Shown here: piece by piece, positions 55,620 through 64,000 of the stretch
How positions within the stretch are numbered: the stretch's first letter is position 1
Layout of the letters: each line of letters starts with the position of its first letter
Source: Methyloprofundus sedimenti
Lineage (GTDB): Bacteria > Pseudomonadota > Gammaproteobacteria > Methylococcales > Methylomonadaceae
Assembly: GCF_002072955.1 (NCBI RefSeq)
Contig: NZ_LPUF01000003.1
Span: 496,001-560,000, forward strand
Reading direction: 5' to 3'
DNA length: 64,000 nt
Made by a program: the position numbers and the translations under genes
Notes under the pieces: model-generated
Told to the model about the DNA's origin: nothing
The model's database searches: none
What the model saw: only the letters and a program-made list of their open reading frames with translations

Positions 55620-56444
55620 GCCTTGAAGTAAATTGAAGTGAGACATCATTAATCAAGCAACTTATCAATGATATCATTATCTCTCAGTGTCAGTGCCTGA
55701 CGAATTGGAGATTGCAATTAGCCACCGAAAAAGAATAAATTTCAACTATTTCACGAATTTTTTGCTGCATTTGGGCGGTCTAAGGTTTTTACCTCTTTAC
55801 TTCGGCGTGGCTTTAGGATTAGAGTGCTGTGCTTTTTAGCGTATTTGTTACTCCGTGCGTACTGGCCAACCTTTGCGGAATTTAAGAGAGCAGGCAAGAA
55901 TATATCACTAAGGCATAAACTCTATACACAACCTGGACTTTACAGTGAAGAAAAAAAACGCCCTAAACTATGCACATGATACCCATACTTGGTTACAACA
56001 ACGTCCATCGCTTCCCAGAATATAAACTTTTTAACACTCTGCTTTTACTTATTTTTGATCAGTGGTCAACTTAATTTGAGACATATTTATATGCACCTTC
56101 AAAAAAATACTGCACGGTGCGATAACTGCTACCTTTTTCCGTCCGTCAAGACAACCCTATCTTGTCAATGTCATGAACGCGACAACATTGACTATAATTT
56201 GTTGATGAATCGACTCAGATAAATGTGGACGTAATGGATTAAGCATTGTTATTATTTCATGGGAAGTCAGGTTTTGTATTTTAGAAGCCTCCTGCGTTCA
56301 ATATTCCGCTTCATGTGGTTTGCTTGTTTCTAGCTAACACAGTTTTTTGGCGACGATATTGTTCATGATACCTCCACTATTATTCTCAGTATTTCAACTT
56401 TCTTGAAATAAACAGAAAATTACTTATTTATTATAAAAATTAAT
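55620..56444. other. 825-bp region without recognisable gene
   Basis: Between sdmB and the glycosyltransferase no convincing coding region was found. A few short frames occur on both strands and carry stops or lack a family match. A stretch at 55850-55990 can be read as a frame of about 50 residues (FLAYLLLRAYWPTFAEF) that may be a gene fragment. Confidence 0.4.
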
Positions 56445-57173
56445 ATGCAAATCTCAGTTGTAGTTCCAGTGCATAATGAACAAGAGAATATTGAATCGTT
56501 AATAGCAGAAATTGCTGCAGCACTTCAACCTTTATATACCTTTGAAATGATTTTTGTTGATGATGGCAGTAGCGATGCAACACTAGCAAAATTAAAAACG
56601 GCTGCACTGAAATATCCTCAATTACGTATACTTCACCATCAGGTTTGTTGTGGTCAAAGCCGTGCAATACATACTGGCGTCAGTGCTGCGCAATACTCAT
56701 GGATTGCTACACTTGATGGCGATGGGCAGAATGACCCTGCCGATATCTGCAAACTTGCCGAAGAACAACAGCAGCATGAAAATTCTGAGTCACTCTGGAT
56801 GCTGGCAGGATTCCGTCATAAACGTAATGATAACGGTTGGCGTAAATTTTCATCGCGATTTGCTAATAGTATTCGTCAGAAAATTCTACAAGATAATACA
56901 CCTGACACCGGTTGTGGTTTAAAGCTATTTTTGCGCGATAAATTTTTACAACTCCCTTATTTTGATCATATACATCGTTTTCTACCTGCCATGATATTAG
57001 CAACGGGCGGGCAAGTCATTTCTGTCAAAGTGAATCATCGTCCACGTAATCATGGCCAATCAAAATATGGCACACTAGACCGGTTAATGGCAGGTATTAT
57101 TGATTTACTCGGTGTAGTCTGGTTAAAAAAACGTAGCAGTTTACCAAAAATAACTGAGGTTACTCGTGGATAA
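56445..57173 (+). CDS. Glycosyltransferase family 2 (DPM/ArnC-like)
   Basis: 242 residues. MQISVVVPVHNEQENIESLI and FVDDGSSDATLAKL and TLDGDGQNDPADI (DxD-type) are the GT-A, GT2 core. C-terminal part KVNHRPRNHGQSKYG is typical of polyprenyl-phosphate sugar transferases. It overlaps the next gene by eight bases. It probably loads a lipid carrier with a sugar for the ArnT-like enzyme encoded downstream on the other strand; that link is inference. Confidence 0.87.
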   Translation: MQISVVVPVHNEQENIESLIAEIAAALQPLYTFEMIFVDDGSSDATLAKLKTAALKYPQLRILHHQVCCGQSRAIHTGVSAAQYSWIATLDGDGQNDPADICKLAEEQQQHENSESLWMLAGFRHKRNDNGWRKFSSRFANSIRQKILQDNTPDTGCGLKLFLRDKFLQLPYFDHIHRFLPAMILATGGQVISVKVNHRPRNHGQSKYGTLDRLMAGIIDLLGVVWLKKRSSLPKITEVTRG

Positions 57174-57435
57174 AGAAACAAGCTGGTTAATTATCGGTTT
57201 TTTAGGTCAGGCTCTATTTTCTGCCCGATTCCTGATTCAATGGTTAGCAAGCGAACGAGCTAAACAAAGTGTCATACCAGTATTATTCTGGTATTTTAGT
57301 ATTTTTGGGGGGACAACTTTGCTGATTTATGCAATACATAAACAGGACCCTGTATTTATCGTTGGACAGGGATCTGGATTATTCATTTATGCGCGTAATT
57401 TATATTTTATTTTACGGGCAAAAAAACAGTATTGA
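57166..57435 (+). CDS. Lipid A biosynthesis N-terminal domain (LAB_N) membrane protein
   Basis: 89 residues, GTG start inside the preceding gene. Conserved LAB_N signature: FSARFLIQWLASERAKQSVIPVLFWYFSIFGGTTLLIYAI and GQGSGLFIYARNLYFI, three helices. This domain is found alone or in lipid-A modifying enzymes. Together with the GT2 gene it probably belongs to a lipid A glycosylation unit. Confidence 0.85.
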   Translation: MDKETSWLIIGFLGQALFSARFLIQWLASERAKQSVIPVLFWYFSIFGGTTLLIYAIHKQDPVFIVGQGSGLFIYARNLYFILRAKKQY

Positions 57436-57463
57436 ATAATTAAAAATAAGTTGAACACCTGTG

Positions 57464-59047
57464 TTATTTGGTTTGCATCTGTAGTGTTTGTTGCCCCGTT
57501 CTAAAAATTAGCCAGCGTTCACGTTGGCCCTGGATATAGCTAACATTAGTAGCTTTTTTTTCTTCTAAAGAAATCAAATAGCCATCAGGGTGAGCACTTG
57601 CCCAGCTAAGGGCTTGACCATTTTCTACGATTTCAATTGCATGAGTTAAGCGGCCAAGAAAGTGAAACTGCCCCTGATACTTTCCCACGTAAGCGACTGG
57701 CATATCGTGTTCCTGAATGTCTTTTAATTTCTCAGCCGCAGGTTTTAAGTTATATGCAAGTCCGGTATAGTTAAAAAAGCAGAAAAAACCAATTACAATT
57801 GCAAGCACAACGGAGGTACTGACTGCCAAAATTGATAACTGGCGGAAATAGAGTGTTATACCCAATAAAGCCAAGCCAATGCTTAAAACACTTCCACCCC
57901 AAACAAAATCCATGGTTTGTACCCAGGACAGTTTGGCAAATGTTGTCATTGAAGGCATCAATATTAAGAACAGTCCTACAGCACAAAAGCAAAGCGGTAA
58001 AGCCAATTCAGATAGCAGTGTAGCGGATTTTTCCGCATTCATTAGAAGGCGAGCGATGAGTAAGCTAAAAGCGGGTAACAGGGGCAGAAGATAATGTACT
58101 TGTTTACTCTGAATAAGAGAAAAAATCAGCAAGCAACTGATAAACCAGACACTACAAAAGCGAACGCCTGTGTCCTGTTTCCATGGCAAACCGATTAAAC
58201 ACTTCCACATACGAGGCCATGCAACCCAGGGAAATATAAATAAGGGTAAAAAGGGAAAATACCACCAAAATGGACGTGCATGAATATGCGTTGTGACCGC
58301 TCTATTAGCCGTTTGACTCCATAAAATCGCATTTGCGTAAGCCTCGCCGCCTTGTATTGCGGCAGGGATTGCCCAGATTAAAGCGATCAAAGCACCGCTC
58401 AATATAGCGATAAATTGATAGCTATACCAACGAGAATAGTTTTTTGACTGATTTTTTTCAATCCATACGGGCATCAATAAAGCAACGGGCAACAAATGCA
58501 CAAAAATAACGGGTCCTTTAGCCAATAACCCAAGCCCAATAGCTAAAGCAAAAAATGACCAACCTTTTACTTCTTTACCTTGCGTAGCATTTACTAAACC
58601 CAGCATACCAAGTAATACACAATTACTGAGCAATATATCAAACATAGTCGCAGTTGCAAAAAGCGTCCACAATAGTGTAGCAATTAAAATCCACGGAGCA
58701 AGCAAGGCTACCTTTTCTTTATCAGGCCATAATTGCTTTGCTAATGAACGCGTCAGGTACAAGTTGAGTAATGCACAAACTGGACCTACCAGGCGTGCAG
58801 CCCATTCATTCACACCAAACAGGCTCCAGCTTAACTGAATAAGCCAAAATAATAATGGCGGTTTGTGACTATAGGTTTCACCATTAAGGTAGGGAACCAG
58901 AAAATCCTGACGTAACCACATTTCCCATGCAACACTAAGATAACGTGTCTCATCAATAGGTGTTGGAGTACGCAAGAAGATACTGAATGTCAGTAAAAGC
59001 CATAAAGGGAGAATTCCCCAGCGTGCTAACTGAGAATTGTTAATCAT
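57464..59047 (-). CDS. GT39-type glycosyltransferase (ArnT-like)
   Basis: 527 residues with about 12 membrane helices. The GT39 motif at the first loop, IDETRYLSVAWEMW, contains the conserved Asp/Glu of ArnT and PMT family enzymes, and GETYSHKPPLLFWLIQLSW is the ArnT-type second signature. It would transfer a sugar from a polyprenyl carrier to lipid A or another acceptor. Convergent to LAB_N. The donor sugar and acceptor are not known. Confidence 0.87.
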   Translation of the reverse strand: MINNSQLARWGILPLWLLLTFSIFLRTPTPIDETRYLSVAWEMWLRQDFLVPYLNGETYSHKPPLLFWLIQLSWSLFGVNEWAARLVGPVCALLNLYLTRSLAKQLWPDKEKVALLAPWILIATLLWTLFATATMFDILLSNCVLLGMLGLVNATQGKEVKGWSFFALAIGLGLLAKGPVIFVHLLPVALLMPVWIEKNQSKNYSRWYSYQFIAILSGALIALIWAIPAAIQGGEAYANAILWSQTANRAVTTHIHARPFWWYFPFLPLFIFPWVAWPRMWKCLIGLPWKQDTGVRFCSVWFISCLLIFSLIQSKQVHYLLPLLPAFSLLIARLLMNAEKSATLLSELALPLCFCAVGLFLILMPSMTTFAKLSWVQTMDFVWGGSVLSIGLALLGITLYFRQLSILAVSTSVVLAIVIGFFCFFNYTGLAYNLKPAAEKLKDIQEHDMPVAYVGKYQGQFHFLGRLTHAIEIVENGQALSWASAHPDGYLISLEEKKATNVSYIQGQRERWLIFRTGQQTLQMQTK

Positions 59048-59370
59048 AATAAAAGTTCCTGATTACACACAATTCGCTGTCATGATTTAGCAAACTCAGC
59101 ACATATAAAGCCAACAATTTAAATGTGAATGTATGAGTTATTTTTCTCATGAAATTGAAAAGTTAATTCATTTTGGTTGATTTTTGTTATATTTAGAACG
59201 GCTATCATATCAGTTACACGTATTTATTGAGATAACAGCATGAGGTTGAGCTTCACAATGACATAGGAGAGTGAGTAATCAAGTCTTTTTTCTGAAAAAA
59301 CCACCCTTGTTTATAATAAGCTTAACTCACTATCCAGTATTCTGGAAACCACAGTTGACTGGTATAAAAC
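59048..59370. other. Gap upstream of IS66 element
   Basis: AT-rich, no gene seen. It holds the promoter region of the ArnT-like gene. The left copy of the IS66 target duplication, TATAAAAC, is at 59363-59370. Confidence 0.5.
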
Positions 59371-59381
59371 GTAACTTCTCA

Positions 59382-60962
59382 TTATCCACTGGCAGCGGCC
59401 GCACGAATGACTTCCGATAACGGAGGAATCCCTTCTAACTTCAGTAAGCGACTTTTTAAATAACCCCAAAATGACATGCCGTGCTTTCGGCAGGTCTTCT
59501 TGAGACTGGCAAAAGTATCACGGGCTTTCCGCCCTGCATCACTTCGTGTACTCCCGCTGATTTTTCGTTTCTTGACGTAATCCCTTATATCCCGTTCGCT
59601 TAAATTGTTATGAAGTGGGAGGTAGGGTTTGTCGAGTACACGGAGGAGTTCATGTTGATTTTTCCCCATTCGCCCGAGGGCCTGGTTAAGCGTTTCGTAA
59701 CAGGTTTTGGTACTGCATAGGATTTGAAAGCGCTGCCTGATACTGCTCGCCTGTTCGGTAACAGGATTAAGTTTATAAGCTTTCAGGTCATGGTAAATCG
59801 ACCAAAGCTGGTCGCGTGCGTCATCTACTGCCTTGGTATGGCTGTCATTTAAAGGAATCAGGCGATTAATCACTCGTTCGGCATGGATCCAGCACAAGGC
59901 ATGATCAAAGACGTTAAACTGCCCTGCATCATCACTGATAATTGAAAAGTCAGAGGAAATGCCTTGGTCTAGCAGCCCTCCCATCAAAGCACCTTCCGTG
60001 ACTATTTTTCTGTGCCGAGGTTTAACGATGCCTTGCTGATCCAGCCATTCGCACCAGTCAGGTGCCGTGTTAATGCAGACACTGATATTTTCCAGTGTCG
60101 CCAAGATTACAACAGACAGCTTATTTTGTGCCATGTATTCAATGGCACCTGTGTTCAATGTATAAAGCGTTGTTTTGCCTTGTGATAGACAGTTTAAAAA
60201 ATTGATTCTGCTTTTACTTTCTGTACTACTGAACCAGGCAAAAAAATCATTGCCAATATGTGTGCAATAGCCATTTTGCCCTTTATGCCGTGCGCCAGTA
60301 TCATCTGTATGAATATATTTAGAAACGGATAATCCCGTCTTCAGTAATTCATCTTTTTCGGCATGAAAGTCGTCCAGATCTTCTGTTAGTATATAACTGA
60401 GCTTACCGCTCGAAATATCGACGCCTAAATCACGAATTTGTTCCAGTAGTAATGGCTGTGTGACATGTTGGTGATGGTATTGATAGAGAATAAAGGCAAT
60501 AAGGCTTTTACCAAAGCTACCTCCCTGAATGTCTTCGGGAAGCTGACCTAAAATCGTAAGACCCTCTGGCGTTATATATTCTGCTAAACGATAACGAATG
60601 TTATGAGTTTGAAAGGTAATATCCTGAATAACACGATCCTGATACCCTTTAAAGCGTGAACCCTCTGGGATTTCATCCGGCTGAATAATTTGGGTTTCAT
60701 CTATTTTGAGGTTGCCTTTTTTACTGCGCCTTGGGCCTTTTTTCCTTTTTGATGAGGAGTCATCACTTCCTGGGGCACCCTCCTTATCCATTGTACTCGG
60801 TTTGATTTTAGGCTTTGTGGTTTCGCCTTTAAGCTTGAGTATCTCTTGTGCTAACTCATCAATCTGCTTTTGTTGCCAGGCAAGCATTTCCAATAACACA
60901 TCGACTAGCGGTGTGCGATCTTCTTTGTTTATCTCTGGTAATTCAGGTTTAGGCGAGTTCAT
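59382..60962 (-). CDS. IS66 family transposase (TnpC type)
   Basis: 526 residues from ATG 60962 (MNSPKPELPEINKEDRTPLVDVLLEMLAWQQKQIDELAQEILKLK, coiled-coil start). The frame is open to 61088 but that extra part lies in ISL3. Zinc-finger-like region, a helical linker and a DDE-type core are seen (HTDDTGARHKGQNGYCTHIGN, ISDDAGQFNVFDHALCWIHAERV, LHNNLSERDIRDYVKKRKISGSTRSDAGRKARD, ends FASLKKTCRKHGMSFWGYL). No tnpA/tnpB is present; the element has TnpC only. Confidence 0.92.
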   Translation of the reverse strand: MNSPKPELPEINKEDRTPLVDVLLEMLAWQQKQIDELAQEILKLKGETTKPKIKPSTMDKEGAPGSDDSSSKRKKGPRRSKKGNLKIDETQIIQPDEIPEGSRFKGYQDRVIQDITFQTHNIRYRLAEYITPEGLTILGQLPEDIQGGSFGKSLIAFILYQYHHQHVTQPLLLEQIRDLGVDISSGKLSYILTEDLDDFHAEKDELLKTGLSVSKYIHTDDTGARHKGQNGYCTHIGNDFFAWFSSTESKSRINFLNCLSQGKTTLYTLNTGAIEYMAQNKLSVVILATLENISVCINTAPDWCEWLDQQGIVKPRHRKIVTEGALMGGLLDQGISSDFSIISDDAGQFNVFDHALCWIHAERVINRLIPLNDSHTKAVDDARDQLWSIYHDLKAYKLNPVTEQASSIRQRFQILCSTKTCYETLNQALGRMGKNQHELLRVLDKPYLPLHNNLSERDIRDYVKKRKISGSTRSDAGRKARDTFASLKKTCRKHGMSFWGYLKSRLLKLEGIPPLSEVIRAAAASG

Positions 60963-61010
60963 AGAATATATTGTAAAGCAACTTTTTAATATTTTCCCGT
61001 GGATAATGAG

Positions 61011-62412
61011 GGCTCTTCCCGATTTCGCGGGGTGACCACAACATATAGTGTTAAGCATATCCGAATAAACGTCGGCCTTCGACATCAAGCCAAATATGCT
61101 GAAATAAACGCCCTATATCATAAATGCCATAGCAACGTCTTTTGATCACCTTAATTTTGTTATTCAGTCCTTCTACAAAACCACTGGTTTCACGGCGAAG
61201 AAAATAATTAGTGATTTCATGCTGCCAGTTTTGTAAGGTCACTATAAATGAGTTGAAACAGTCCAACTTCAGATTTCTAACCTGCTCGACCCATGAATTT
61301 AGCTCAGCTTCTGCCTGACTTTTACTTAAAGGTCGGTTAAAAATACCCGTCAATGCTTCCCGATAAATATAAATTTGCTTAAGCTCTGGCGCATAATTAA
61401 AGAGTTGTATTAATTTAATTTGTTGCTCTTCATTCAAGTCCCAGAGTGATTTTCGGAATAACCACATCACGCCTTTCAGTTGGGCATAATCCTCACTAGA
61501 AAGCGTCTTTTTCAGTGTTTTCATCTCTTTTATTCTTGCGTTGTCTGCACAGGCTCGATAGCTTTTGGTCACATGGAATCGATCAACCACAACCTCAACG
61601 CCATGAAGTTCCTCATACACTGCATTACTGTAGCCGTCATACATATCAACGCAGGCACGTTGTATTGTTCTTTTAATTTCCACGGGAATGCTTTGTAGAA
61701 ATATTTTTACTGTTTCCTTTTTGCGATTTGGCAATACGGCCAAAATGCATTTTTCTCCGCCTTCATTGATCCCTGAAATGATAACAACAAAATCTTTATG
61801 TCCTTTTTTTAACGCAATCTCATCAAGTCCAAGTAATGGCAGGCTTTTTATTGTCTCCCAATCCACTTCTTGACGAATATAACGATTAATAATGCCTTCA
61901 ACAGCCGCTTCATTAATGCCACGTTTGATACTGATGTCGGTTATTGTGCTATTGATTAGGTCGCGCAATATCCACTGTTCATAGGCTTTAGTATGTGGGC
62001 TTTTTTGATCATACCAACTACAGCGCTGAGTGGTTGTCGGGCCTTGATCACAATAAGGGCATTGGTAACGCTTCGGTTTGATCTTAATCCAGACGGACTG
62101 TTCAAAGATCGGTAAATGGCGTAACGTAATTTCTTTGCCATAGCCATAAAACTTATCGATAGGCTGATGGCATTGCCGACAAGTTGTGCCTTTGCATGTA
62201 CTTTGGACTTTAATAATAATTCCTTTTTTAGACTCAGTATCAAATGCCTCTATTTGCACATCGGGTAAATCCAAAGGAATTTGTAACAATATCGGGTTCA
62301 TTTATTTAAAGTTTGCCGTCTAAAAAGATGGCTATCATACCCAGCCTGCACCTAAATAATCAAATAGCAATATACTACATATAGTGACTACCCCGCGAAG
62401 TCGGGAAGAGCC
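61011..62412 (-). mobile_element. ISL3-family insertion sequence, copy 2 (1402 bp)
   Basis: Starts GGCTCTTCCCGATTTCGCGG and ends CCGCGAAGTCGGGAAGAGCC, the same ends as copy 1 in opposite orientation. Exact 8-bp duplication ATAATGAG at 61003-61010 and 62413-62420. It is nested in the IS66 right inverted repeat, so it arrived after IS66. Confidence 0.96.
61051..62301 (-). CDS. ISL3 family transposase (copy 2)
   Basis: 416 residues, identical in sequence to the product at 28543-29793 (zinc finger CKGTTCRQCH, LGLDEIALKKGH, terminal RETSGFVEGLNNK). Intact and carried in the opposite orientation. Confidence 0.95.
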   Translation of the reverse strand: MNPILLQIPLDLPDVQIEAFDTESKKGIIIKVQSTCKGTTCRQCHQPIDKFYGYGKEITLRHLPIFEQSVWIKIKPKRYQCPYCDQGPTTTQRCSWYDQKSPHTKAYEQWILRDLINSTITDISIKRGINEAAVEGIINRYIRQEVDWETIKSLPLLGLDEIALKKGHKDFVVIISGINEGGEKCILAVLPNRKKETVKIFLQSIPVEIKRTIQRACVDMYDGYSNAVYEELHGVEVVVDRFHVTKSYRACADNARIKEMKTLKKTLSSEDYAQLKGVMWLFRKSLWDLNEEQQIKLIQLFNYAPELKQIYIYREALTGIFNRPLSKSQAEAELNSWVEQVRNLKLDCFNSFIVTLQNWQHEITNYFLRRETSGFVEGLNNKIKVIKRRCYGIYDIGRLFQHIWLDVEGRRLFGYA

Positions 62413-62435
62413 ATAATGAGAAGTTTCTATAAAAC

Positions 62436-63252
62436 ATTATAAGTGACTGAATATAAAATATAATGATCGTAAATGCTTGTCACCTGCTGGGTGACTCTAC
62501 TCCGCCTCACGGTTTTGTGGATTATTTAACTGCCGGATTAGCAAGTTCAATTTCGCCTAAACCCTGCAAAGCTATGCAGATCATAAATAAAAAAACAATT
62601 TTGATGACTAGCAATTTAATCATCTAAAAATTATATTATTTGCGCCCTTTGGTTTGCAGAATTTAGATTTTAAGATGGTTTCATAGCTCCATCTAAAAAC
62701 ACAATTAGTCAGACTATTTTAACAAATGGATTACCGGTGATTTTAGTCTGTCCATTTGATAAAACTCACTCCCTATTCTCAATTTTCCATCCCTGCAGTT
62801 AAATAGATTTTATAGCTCTTTAATAAACAGATTCACCTAAATCCCTCCACAATCTGACTATATCGCTAAATTAAACACAAATTAAGTCTTTTAGTTATAA
62901 ATAAAACCTGACAAGCATATATTTTATATGCATAAGTAATTGAATTAATTTAATTTTAATGAGTTGTATAAAATTCATACAAATTAACAGAACTGTAACA
63001 ATGCTGGGTGTTAGACTTACTTTTCTACTATTAATCCACAGACTTATCCACAGATAATGTGCACAACTTTTTTCTTTAATCTTGTTAAGTATTTAGCTTC
63101 ATAAGCAAAACATAAGATGCAAAAATACTTAAAAATAAATAATACATTAGTTCCCTGTTTAGATTATTAGATAACGCCAATAAGCAAATCTTGGGAACAT
63201 GAAAACATCAATGTTATAATTTAAGATAACTTTTTTTAACCCTAACTACATT
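62436..63252. promoter_or_regulatory. AT-rich region upstream of argH
   Basis: About 817 bases, no gene seen. A perfect DnaA-box-like TTATCCACA occurs at 63044-63052, next to TTAATCCACA at 63031-63040. The rest is AT-rich and probably contains the argH promoter. Nothing else could be assigned. Confidence 0.4.
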
Positions 63253-64000
63253 ATGACTACCGCTAATAAGGACAAACTTTCCAGTGCTCGCTTTTCCGAG
63301 GCGACAGACGCCTTTGTTGAAGTATTTACAGCATCGGTTGATTTTGACCAACGCATGGCTCAACAAGATATTCAAGGCTCAATTGCTCATGCAACGATGC
63401 TTTGCAAAATTGGCATCTTGACCGAAAAGGAGCGCGACAGTATTTTCCAAGGTCTACAACAAATTAGTGAAGAAATTCAACGTGGCGAGTTTCAGTGGTC
63501 GGTGAAGCAAGAAGATGTGCATATGAATATCGAAGCACGTCTAACCGATTTAATAGGCATAGCTGGTAAAAAACTACATACAGGCCGTTCCCGCAATGAC
63601 CAGGTGGCAACTGATATTCGTTTATATATGCGCACAGAAATTAATGCGATTATTGCCGTTATCGAACGTTTACAAATTGCTTTACTAGATCTGGCTGAAC
63701 AAGAAGCAAATACGATTATGCCAGGATTTACACATCTACAAGTTGCCCAGCCAGTAACTTTTGGGCATCATTTAATGGCCTGGTTTGAAATGCTGGTACG
63801 CGATAAAGAGCGCCTGGAAGATTGCCTTAAACGCGTTAATATTATGCCACTAGGAGCAGCCGCTTTAGCAGGAACCAGTTATCCAATTGATCGTGAATTG
63901 ACGGCTGAATTATTAGGTTTTTCTCGCCCTTCTGCCAACTCGCTGGATTCAGTGAGTGACCGTGATTTTGCCATAGAATTTACTGCGGCGGGCAGCATTA
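63253..64000 (+). CDS. argH: Argininosuccinate lyase ArgH (N-terminal part, cut by window end)
   Basis: 249 residues in the window, open at the right edge. Splits argininosuccinate into arginine and fumarate. [76 protein letters not shown] and [29 protein letters not shown] and [17 protein letters not shown] are standard. The usual GSS signature loop lies beyond the window. Confidence 0.96.
   Translation, partial: MTTANKDKLSSARFSEATDAFVEVFTASVDFDQRMAQQDIQGSIAHATMLCKIGILTEKERDSIFQGLQQISEEIQRGEFQWSVKQEDVHMNIEARLTDLIGIAGKKLHTGRSRNDQVATDIRLYMRTEINAIIAVIERLQIALLDLAEQEANTIMPGFTHLQVAQPVTFGHHLMAWFEMLVRDKERLEDCLKRVNIMPLGAAALAGTSYPIDRELTAELLGFSRPSANSLDSVSDRDFAIEFTAAGSI

Larger units (their letters stand above)
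59371..62427 (-). mobile_element. IS66-family element with ISL3 copy inside its terminal repeat
   Basis: Left end GTAACTTCTCATTATCCAC at 59371; the right end, after removing the ISL3 insert, is GTGGATAATGAGAAGTTTC, its inverse with one mismatch. Exact 8-bp target duplication TATAAAAC at 59363-59370 and 62428-62435. IS66 ends typically begin GTAA. The element without ISL3 would be about 1.65 kb. ISL3 entered at ATAATGAG within the right repeat. Confidence 0.93.

Noticed and set aside
63031-63052. Replication origin
   Set aside because: Only one perfect DnaA-box-like site and no dnaA, dnaN or gyrB neighbour.

Overview
The window comes from a low-GC gammaproteobacterial methanotroph of the Methylococcales. 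Three things point there: a lanthanide-type XoxF methanol dehydrogenase with XoxJ; a serine-cycle block (malate thiokinase mtkA/mtkB plus malyl-CoA lyase); and a bacterial sterol operon whose first gene is a CYP51-ferredoxin fusion, the arrangement known from Methylococcus capsulatus. Low GC plus sterol genes would fit a Methyloprofundus-like lineage, but that placement is inference.

Layout. 1-3158: a YoaA/DinG-type helicase (cut by the window edge) behind a Na+/H+ antiporter with a cyclic-nucleotide-binding tail. 3476-6342: xoxF, a strong terminator, xoxJ. 6448-9984: a UPF0182 membrane protein and a periplasmic cyclophilin. 9985-11203: no clear gene, with an unexplained GC-rich island. 11204-12780: a DUF2956-like protein, tRNA-Gly/tRNA-Cys/tRNA-Gly and a small membrane protein. 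12895-16662: a four-gene ABC export set of the kind linked to PQQ-alcohol dehydrogenases. 16783-22809: a MOSC protein, then TetR, RND transporter, LolA-like protein and outer-membrane barrel, probably one lipid or export system. 22946-25634: pdxA, rsmA, hyi. 25768-38706: an accessory zone with a lipase, two decayed RAYT transposases, an ISL3 element, msrPQ, an IS1 remnant, an ethylene-receptor-like GGDEF/EAL protein and an IS1182 element broken by an amber codon. 38789-42902: panD, then pcnB-folK-panB-panC. 43260-46106: two small membrane proteins and lptF-lptG. 46224-49326: mcl, mtkA, mtkB. 49953-55619: a membrane-anchored Asp/Asn-hydroxylase-like protein, then the sterol operon cyp51-fd, NTF2-like gene, sdmA, sdmB (frameshifted). 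56445-59047: a lipid-A-type glycosylation unit. 59371-62427: an IS66 element carrying a second identical ISL3 copy inside its terminal inverted repeat. 63253-end: argH.

How the parts fit. XoxF oxidises methanol to formaldehyde or formate. MtkAB and Mcl cleave malate into glyoxylate and acetyl-CoA in the serine cycle, and Hyi works on the nearby hydroxypyruvate pool. Cyp51, SdmA and SdmB perform C-14 and C-4 demethylation of sterols; an NTF2-fold protein of unknown role is embedded between cyp51 and sdmA and is the best candidate for an undescribed component. The other stand-out is a c-di-GMP enzyme whose membrane domain matches plant and cyanobacterial ethylene receptors, including both copper ligands at the same spacing.

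Mobile DNA is recent as well as old. Both ISL3 copies (1402 bp, identical transposases) have perfect 8-bp target duplications, one inside a RAYT pseudogene and one inside the IS66 end.
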